From Massospora cicadina (taxonomy: Eukaryota > Entomophthoromycota > Entomophthoromycetes > Entomophthorales > Entomophthoraceae), in assembly GCA_022478985.1 (NCBI GenBank), contig JAKSZP010017401.1, positions 1 to 64,000 of the forward strand: 64,000 nt of DNA, in the 5' to 3' direction. Shown here piece after piece: positions 57,759-64,000 of the stretch (positions are counted from its first letter, which is position 1; every line of letters begins with the position of its first letter). The notes below the pieces were generated by a model, which saw only the letters and a program-made list of their open reading frames with translations, was not told the DNA's origin and ran no database searches. The position numbers and the translations under genes were made by a program.

Positions 57759-58323
57759 TGCTTTATCAGGCGTAAGACCCAAAATCATTTTTTCATTGAT
57801 TTTGAGGCTTAAAAGCGATTTCCTTATTAACAGCAAATTTTCATTAAAACAAAACTTGGATGCATCGCTCCATTGGTGCTCTACTGACCAGTGAGATAAG
57901 GAAGAATGCCTTAAACAACTTATCATAGACCTGATATGAGGTTCTATTAACTATTTTAACTATCATATTCTACCCAAATATAACCTTATGCTACCTATTA
58001 TGCTTAACTATCTGTTGTCTTTTTAATGGCAAATAACGAAGACCACTTAACTGTAATACAATATGATCGCAGTCCAGCCTTGCATGATGAATTCTGATCT
58101 ACTTCAGCTCTAATCCAAGACTATGCCATAACTTTTATATTCTAATTATTCTTTAGTACTTTAAATAGTATTAATGACTTTATATCTCTTATACCTTTAC
58201 CTGTCTAAAGATTAATGTTCCATTGGGCCTCTGGACCAGCCTTTAGCTGGTTAAGCCAATTATATTTTAGGCCCTATTGAAATTACCAGCTACTCCTTTT
58301 CATCTTGTCCTAAAAAAATGCCA
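57759..58323 (+). repeat. R9 5' LTR
   Basis: 565 bp. Blocks shared with 60125-60696 include GAGATA.GGAAGA.TGCCTTAA, CTGTCTGTTG/TATCTGTTG, GGAGACCACTTAACTG, AATGTTC.ATTGGGCCTC and AACCAGCCTT.AGCTG.TTAAGCCAATT. Confidence 0.82.
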
Positions 58324-58327
58324 AGAG

Positions 58328-58344
58328 TGGTGCTCAATACAGGG
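58328..58344 (+). other. R9 primer-binding site
   Basis: TGGTGCTCAATACAGGG, one change from the consensus, four bases after the LTR. Confidence 0.78.
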
Positions 58345-59130
58345 TTTCTTTGAATTGCCATTGTGAAATTGTCTAACATACTAAGGATAATACTCTCTTG
58401 AAACTACTTAACTTCCCTTTACTAGATTAATATTTGTATTAATCTGAAAAAAGAGATTTCTGATTACAATAACAAGGTTAGGTCCCCACTAAGTATTATT
58501 ATATGAACCTCTGAACCTTTGAAGGATGTTAATTTTCAACTTTTTTGTTGTACAACTAGGGTATCTCCAAGTACACAACCATTCTTTGCCAGAAAAGTTA
58601 AATAAAATTACCTCTATGGCTAATTTGCATACCTCCATTAGGTACTTTATAGTCTGGGATGCATTTTAAATTACTATTATTATCTGTTGTCATTATCTTA
58701 ACACCGTCTTATATATTTCTAATTAAATTAATTAAGTATCCTCATTGGGGCTCCTCATATCTGACAGGGTAAATTTATACGCCTGACTGTGACAGTTTTA
58801 GTTGCAATTCCAAGAAATGACTCTTCTATGATATATATTAATTTACCTTAATCGTAGCAGCTACTCAAAAATCAGGTGAAGTGAAGATAGTTTTTAGAAG
58901 GCATATACTATTCTAATGGTTACCCAAATCTACTGCCCAATGTGCATCCATGATCATTTGCATTTTTAATCTATTTTCTTGACACTGTTATTATTTCATT
59001 TTTATATTAATTTAATCCATCTTTTTAATTATAAAAGAAACAAATAAGCAAAAGAAAAACAAAAGTTGTAATATAATTTTTATTTTTTTAGTTTTTCCCA
59101 ATTTACTAATATTTTATATATAAATTTAGA
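58345..59130. other. R9 interior, left part, no gene seen
   Basis: AT-rich, short frames only on both strands, no gag or pol motif. Confidence 0.45.
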
Positions 59131-59139
59131 AGATAAAAT

Positions 59140-59890
59140 GGTTTTGATAAGTTGCTAGGACCAGATGACCAATAACTCACCTCAATGATCACACCACAAT
59201 CTCCATCATCAGCCTCTTTTACCGTGCCTCCCTTACACGCTTTGACCTTTAATTGCTCAGCTTAAATCTAGTGTAAAAGTGTAAAGTCTTTGCCAGAATC
59301 CTTTTTACCATAAACCCTTTATATTAAACCTTTGCTCTACTCTCATTATGAGCTAGTTCTGGCCCGTGAGTCAATTAGTCCCATGGAACCGAGTTCCCTG
59401 GCAGAATATCTTCTACTCCATTCTCTGTTATCACCACTAGTTTGCCATGTTTGATGGTGTTTGCGCTCAAAAACATACTCATGAAGATTTAAAAAACAAC
59501 TTCATCTCCCACACTGACAAAGGGTACCATTATTCGTTTCTCATCTACTACAACACTTTTCTCCATGCTTTTCAAATAACTTTTAGCCTCACTGACCCAA
59601 TCAGCCATTATGATTGATCTCATTCAAATCAACAGTGTCCTAATAATTAAAAATGCCTAAAAATATATAAACTCTCATTGTTTGCTTTTCATTTTTGAGA
59701 ATCTCTCCAAGTTAAGCTAAACTGAATCCAATTAGCATGTTACGAACCTTCCTAATAACTTGCCATTAGGTTACCAAGGCATATTTTAGTGTGAGCTTCA
59801 TACTTCCCTGAGCAAAACAAATGCCACTTGCAGTTAATGCAAAAAGGGTTTCTTTTAGGTTTTACCCTAGTATGAATCAAGCCTCAACTT
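59140..59890 (-). pseudogene. Antisense coding region in R9 with a C2HC zinc finger
   Basis: Minus strand, opposite to R9. The upstream part (59841 to 59779) encodes CINCKWHLFCSGKYEAHTKIC, whose C-X2-C-X12-H-X3-C spacing is that of a classical zinc finger. It is preceded by a basic stretch KPKRNP. Downstream, in another phase, a frame opens at ATG 59608-59606: MADWVSEAKSYLKSMEKSVV, MVPFVSVGDEVVF (stop 59491-59489). It continues in the same phase to about 59140 with IKHGKLVVITENGVEDILP and FMVKRILAKTLHFYTRFKLS, interrupted only by stops, most of them TAA. The pattern is that of a gene once under selection that decayed mainly by point mutation. Product unknown. It is not gag or pol and does not align with the antisense frame of R2/R3. 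Confidence 0.55.
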
Positions 59891-59895
59891 TGGGT

Positions 59896-59910
59896 TTCTG
59901 ACATACTATT
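59896..59910. repeat. Target-site duplication of the 148-bp insert (left)
   Basis: TTCTGACATACTATT, identical over 15 bp to 60059-60073. Confidence 0.82.
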
Positions 59911-60058
59911 CAATTTATTTGAGGTACGCCAACCAGGGGATGGACAGTACTGAACACAACACTCAAAATGACAAAACAAAACTACTAACCAGGTGGGAAG
60001 CAGAAACTGCTAACCCACCATGGCAGAGGGTGAGGAGGGGTCAGGGGGTTGGTTTTCA
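59911..60058 (-). mobile_element. 148-bp retroposed insert (SINE-like) in R9
   Basis: G+C-rich 148-bp insert between perfect 15-bp direct repeats. It contains a strong stem-loop (GGTGGG..GCAG, AAA loop, CTGC...CCCACC, about 59991-60019). On the minus strand its 3' end reads CCCCTGGTTGGCGTACC then an A-rich AAATAAATTG, similar to the 3' end of the mini-retroposons (CCCCTTGGGTTGGGACC then A tail). This suggests mobilisation by the same LINE-type machinery. I see no certain Pol III boxes. The 71-codon frame crossing it is not a gene. Confidence 0.7.
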
Positions 60059-60073
60059 TTCTGACATACTATT
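60059..60073. repeat. Target-site duplication of the 148-bp insert (right)
   Basis: TTCTGACATACTATT. Removing 59911-60073 restores the pre-insertion R9. Confidence 0.82.
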
Positions 60074-60124
60074 TATTTCCATAAAATTTAGATTATATTT
60101 CTTTTTATATTTCATATCAATCAA

Positions 60125-60696
60125 TGCTTATTGAGCCTAATGTTAAAATTATTTTTAGCACTTGAATTTAAAGATCTAAGTTATCTTTGAACAACGTTAA
60201 GTACACGATTAAAAAGTTGGGTAATAACCCCATTGATGCTCCACCGGCTAATGAGATAGGGAAGATTGCCTTAACCAAATTACTATCATCCTGTTATCAA
60301 GTAAAGAATAGTATTTATTTTAATTACAATATCTGCTACATCTATAAACTTATGTACCTGTTTTGCTTTACTGTCTGTTGGCTCCCTAATGGAAGATAAT
60401 GGAGACCACTTAACTGCGGTATCATACTTGATATCATTCAAGCCTTAAATAATACATCCTGATTAATACAACTCTGTTTCTTAACTATGGCATCACATCC
60501 TATATTCTGAGTCTTCACTAGCACTATAATTAGTACTATTACTTAATAGTCTAATATTACCCACTTATACCTTTAATTAATATAAGGGTAATGTTCTATT
60601 GGGCCTCAGAACCAGCCTTAAGCTGATTAAGCCAATTGTAACTTAATAGGTCCTGAGTAAATATCCTGCTACTACTTGTCAGCTTGTCACATTGCA
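60125..60696 (+). repeat. R9 3' LTR
   Basis: 572 bp, partner of 57759-58323. The inner boundary is set by alignment of TGCTT-type starts and is accurate to a few bases. Confidence 0.78.
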
Positions 60697-61785
60697 AAAT
60701 AGAAAAAAAAACTCTATGTTGGATAAATACTACAAAGAAAGTGTTAGATTGTAGAAATTTGAGTGCCTTCTGCTCAATCACTTTTAGCAATTTGCTTCAA
60801 CTGTAATCCTTTGGGATGCTCCCTTGGCACCCACTTCTACTGAACAAGTTCTTGATAGTTGCTTTGATTATTATTAGCCAAATCTGTGTAGTAAAAGGTT
60901 AAAGACTATTACTTAAGTTGAGTTTACTTAAAATACACATTGATTAGAAAGTTCAACGCTAAAGAGGTACACGCCCTTCTTCTCTTTGAAGGTATTTCTG
61001 AAATGTCATGGAACTCTTCCCTCCTCTCTTCTTCCTCAGGTAAAGAACTCTTCCCTATTCTCTTCTAACAGAGCTTAGTTGAGATCTTGATAGAAAACTA
61101 CTTTAGACAAAGGACATCTTATTCTTAAACTCAAATCCTAAGAACCAAGTATACAAACAATTTATAAAAGTATAAACACAAGTGTAATTTTTAAATCTCT
61201 CCTTTATTTTATGGAGAAGCGAGGGTATTTATAAGTAATTTAGCGTCAACCACTGTCGGCGCCTTACTTGAGGAGATGGCGGATGTTGCTGTTTGATTAG
61301 CCTTCCTTAGGTCACTCTCACATGGGTTTCCTTCAATGAGATAGTCAAGTTTCATCACTTTCTAGCCTCTGCAATTTCTTCTGGGTACCAAAAAATTCTT
61401 ACACACATTCATTAATTAAATCAGAAGCTGTTTTATAAGCGTTTTTAGCACTATAACAACTTCACAAACCCTTCCCATCAATAAGCATTTAACCCCAATT
61501 GTCTTATGCAAAATAATTAAGTTGTAAATATAAAATTGACTACTAATTATCACTTATTGTCAGGGATCATCTTTGATGAGATTTAAGCAATCCGGCATAT
61601 CAATCTGATGGATCAACCAGGGCAGATTTTCTAGTATTCATTAGGATAAATCTGCCAATTAATAGTTATCATTCAAAAATATATAACTCCCCTATCTATA
61701 AGTGAAACAAATACCCTAGTGAATAAGCGCACATCATACTCTAAGCAGCTGGGTAACTTTGCATATCCTTTCTGGCACAGAAGTC
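60697..61785. other. R8 body or other repeat DNA; promoter-like AT motifs only
   Basis: No coding motif. TATA-like sequences occur on the minus strand at 61223-61236 (CTTATAAATACCC) and on the plus strand near 61676 (AATATATAACTCCCC). Both look like LTR promoters, but I find no paired repeat that would define an LTR. Confidence 0.35.
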
Positions 61786-62830
61786 ATGGAGCCTGCTAAT
61801 GCTATAGTTAGACGATGAAGTCAAATTTGTGGAGATTCAACAGTTAAATGAAAGCAAAAAAATCAGAGAAGATTAATTGATGCTATGACTGAAAAAAATT
61901 TAGCAATAAAAAAGAAAATTACTACCAATAAAAAAATCCAAAATCAGATTGCTGGAAAAATACATTAACTTTACATTTGAAGAGTAGAAAATTCCAGCAG
62001 TAACTAAGCAGTTTTAGACATGCCTTGAACTTATGATGCGATCCCAGCAATGACTAAAATAATATTCTTGTAACAACTAGGATTCCAGGTCAATAACACG
62101 AGCAACTGTCAGCATGCAATTGAGACTAAGTTTATATTATAATTTCTTGTCACCAGGATTTTTTCCCGCGTTTCAAGTTTATTTGAAATGATAATGTTCA
62201 GATGTATTGATCAACAAAGAAGTGGTTACTGTCATATACAAAACTAACCATTAATTGTCAAAATCCAGTGTTATCACAACTACAAGGGTAATTGGTCATA
62301 ACACAATGCCAAGTATGCAACCATAAATTTTCTGAAATCCCTAAGCATATAAAGGTATTTAAACAGGACTTTCTGAGAATTTATAAAATTAGAGAAAACA
62401 ACGGGACATTTTCCAATTGTGTTTACCACAAGGTTCAAATTCTGGTTGCTGCACATGCAAATAGCTACTTTGACCCTTGCATTGCAATAAAAATGGCACT
62501 TTGGCCTTACTGCATCCCTTATTGGGTAATTATTTTGATGTTAATTTTAATATGATACTTCTCAAATGGTATCATATTAATTTATTGGGTCTTATCTTAA
62601 ATGCGTCAAACTGAAGTCTTAATTAAATAGCTCAAATTGTATCTAAAGTTTGAGGAAATCACCAAGTATACTAAGAGCTTCTCAAAACATAGTAAATCAC
62701 TAAAAAAAACAAAAGGGAAGAAATTAAGCTAGTTAAAATTCACTTTACCTATCACAAATGTGGTGTTCCAGGGCACTAAACCTTAAACTGCTGTTTAAGA
62801 AGGACAAAGAACCAAAAGAACCTTGCTAAA
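61786..62830 (+). pseudogene. Gag-like region with a decayed zinc knuckle
   Basis: Possible start ATG at 61786. The next 180 bases read as a lysine-rich coiled coil (LIDAMTEKNLAIKKKITTNK). The end holds YHKCGVPGH-stop-TLNC at 62750-62791, a CCHC knuckle whose first Cys is Tyr. In between, the 87-codon frame 62292-62555 begins CQVCNHKFSEIPKHIKVF, a CXXC...H pattern of unclear meaning. Probably the gag of R8 or of another element. Confidence 0.45.
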
Positions 62831-64000
62831 CTTCAATATTTAGAGTCTAGTCAAGTGGGAGGAAAGGGAAATGCAGTTTAGAAAAGAATAATTTAGATCT
62901 ACATTTCGCTTAATTCCCTAAGAAACCTAAAAATAATTTAGATATCTCTGGCCTACTTTCAGATGATTCAACAGTAGACCCTCTTCATCAGATCATAACC
63001 AGAATTTATATTGTATCCATAATTATTAAAGCAATGGGGATATCAAGCTAAAAATTTTAATCAAATTCGCTCAACCCTATGCTCATCAACTAGTTATAAA
63101 GCAATAATCACAAAAGATAAAAAATTATTGAAGATGAAATTAGAAAGTGTAAATGAATTCATCCCAATCAGTTCTATCTAGGAATTGTTGCCTGTTATTT
63201 ATGCACGAATTATTCCTACTTTAGAGATGGCAAAAGATGAAGCCATTAACTCAGTAACCAATGTATTTAAAATTATCTGAGTGTACATATACAGACATGT
63301 TAGTTAACCAAGTGAAAGTAAGGCTATCTTAAATAGTAATGCCCCATTTATTTTGTCTCGCTCAATTTACTGATGTAAATGAGTTCTTCACCAGATTTAA
63401 AAAAATGGAAGGAATATAGGACACTGGAACTGGATTCTACAACAATTTTTGGTGCCTATAGCTTTTAATCTCTTTGGCCTGAGTTATTGTCTTCTCTGCA
63501 AGGCATCGTTGCTAATCAGAACTACAATATACTTATTAATATTTAGTTTAAGAGAAAGTATGGTGCTAAATGCAACTTATAAGATTATATTTTGACAAAC
63601 TTGGGCTAAACTATGCTGTTGATACCTAAAAGATGAGGTTTATCCTAGTTTAAGATAAATTAATGTCAATCAATTTGATCTACAATAATGGCATTATTTC
63701 CATTCAGTACAAGTTAAGTAAATAGTAGATTATACCTTTGGCTATATATATTTTTAAAAGAATTTAAGATTTCTAAATGTGCAAAGAGCCTATGATATTT
63801 TAATGCGTAGCGCAACAGGATCACCTTGAGCGTTAATGCTTGAGAAACATGAGTAGGTATATGCAGAATAAAAAAGCTGTGGTAAAAATTAAAAATTGAA
63901 CTTTGGTAGCTCAGGGGATGATAGGTTTGGTTTTGGAGAATATTAATTTTAGTTCCCATTCTCAACAAAAACATAATACAGTTAAAAAAGTATATTATCA
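62831..64000 (+). pseudogene. Second gag-like remnant running off the right edge
   Basis: Plus-strand fragments ELLPVIYARIIPTLEMAKDE (about 63183-63245) and VNEFFTRFKKMEGI, stop, DTGTGFYNNFW (about 63375-63455) resemble capsid sequence (F..RFK..E). Further text to 63600 (NILINI, KRKYGAKCNL) is consistent. No LTR or primer-binding site separates it from the preceding knuckle, so a deletion or nested copy is possible. Confidence 0.4.

Larger units (their letters stand above)
57759..60696 (+). mobile_element. R9: small, apparently non-autonomous LTR retroelement
   Basis: Direct repeats 57759-58323 and 60125-60696 flank an interior of only 1.8 kb that starts with a primer-binding site. The interior has no gag or pol motif. 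It holds a minus-strand coding region (about 59140-59890) and a 148-bp retroposed insert. It therefore resembles a LARD-type element that needs proteins from a relative. No clear target duplication (ATTGA versus AAATA). Confidence 0.75.

Noticed and set aside
59919..60134. 71-codon plus-strand frame
   Set aside because: It crosses the boundary of the 148-bp insert and the target duplication, so it cannot be an old gene.
60840..61240. Minus-strand LTR promoter (CTTATAAATACCC)
   Set aside because: Promoter-like, but no paired repeat or primer-binding site supports an element here.
61559..61763. Short LTR starting TGTCAGGGATC and ending TTTGCA with a TATA box
   Set aside because: No second copy, no target duplication and no consensus primer-binding site after it.
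1..64000. tRNA, rRNA, CRISPR arrays, bacterial operons or terminators
   Set aside because: None seen. The tRNA-like matches are retroelement primer-binding sites, and the coding content is eukaryotic retroelement pol.

Overview
The window is repeat-derived DNA from a large, AT-rich eukaryotic nuclear genome. It contains no convincing single-copy host gene, no tRNA or rRNA gene and no prokaryotic signal. Almost everything that can be explained is decayed Ty3/Gypsy-type LTR retrotransposon. The elements have TG...CA long terminal repeats, primer-binding sites and the pol order protease, reverse transcriptase, RNase H, integrase. Every coding region is broken by stops and frameshifts. Differences between paired LTRs cluster at CpG, which suggests a host with CpG methylation. 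One element is a chromodomain-type chromovirus. A fungus with an expanded genome would fit, but the window alone does not settle the organism.

Layout, using my own labels R1-R9. R1 (minus strand) is the oldest: its pol runs off the left edge, its primer-binding site is at about 13.29 kb, and it is split by later insertions. R2 (4849-12350, minus) and R3 (13399-28317, plus) are both inserted in R1. R4 (14266-20275, plus) is nested in R3 with a perfect GTAAT target duplication. R5 (31717-37805, plus) is the best-preserved element, with 563-bp LTRs and a perfect AAGCAC duplication. R6 (38547-47718, plus) has 1-kb LTRs and is itself interrupted by a 1,061-bp GC-rich solo LTR (41391-42451, ATGGG duplication). 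R7 (48203-55277, plus) is the chromovirus with 1.28-kb LTRs. R8 (LTR 56464-57425) carries R9 (57759-60696) in its body. R9 has a primer-binding site but an interior of only 1.8 kb with no pol. The right end (61.8-64 kb) holds fragments that look like gag.

The most interesting signals are these. (1) R2 and R3 both carry a decayed open reading frame antisense to the element, between integrase and the 3' LTR. The two copies share several aligned motifs in the same order, while the related R5 lacks it. (2) R9 carries a different antisense coding region with a C2HC zinc finger. (3) A retroposon of about 45 bp appears twice (1568-1614 and 22477-22520), each copy with its own perfect 18-bp target-site duplication. 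A 148-bp insert at 59911-60058 has a perfect 15-bp duplication and a similar 3' end. (4) Most of the elements use the same unusual primer-binding site, consensus TGGTGCTCACTACAGGG. (5) The LTR U3 regions of R5 and R4 carry iterated palindromes that look like regulator-binding sites.
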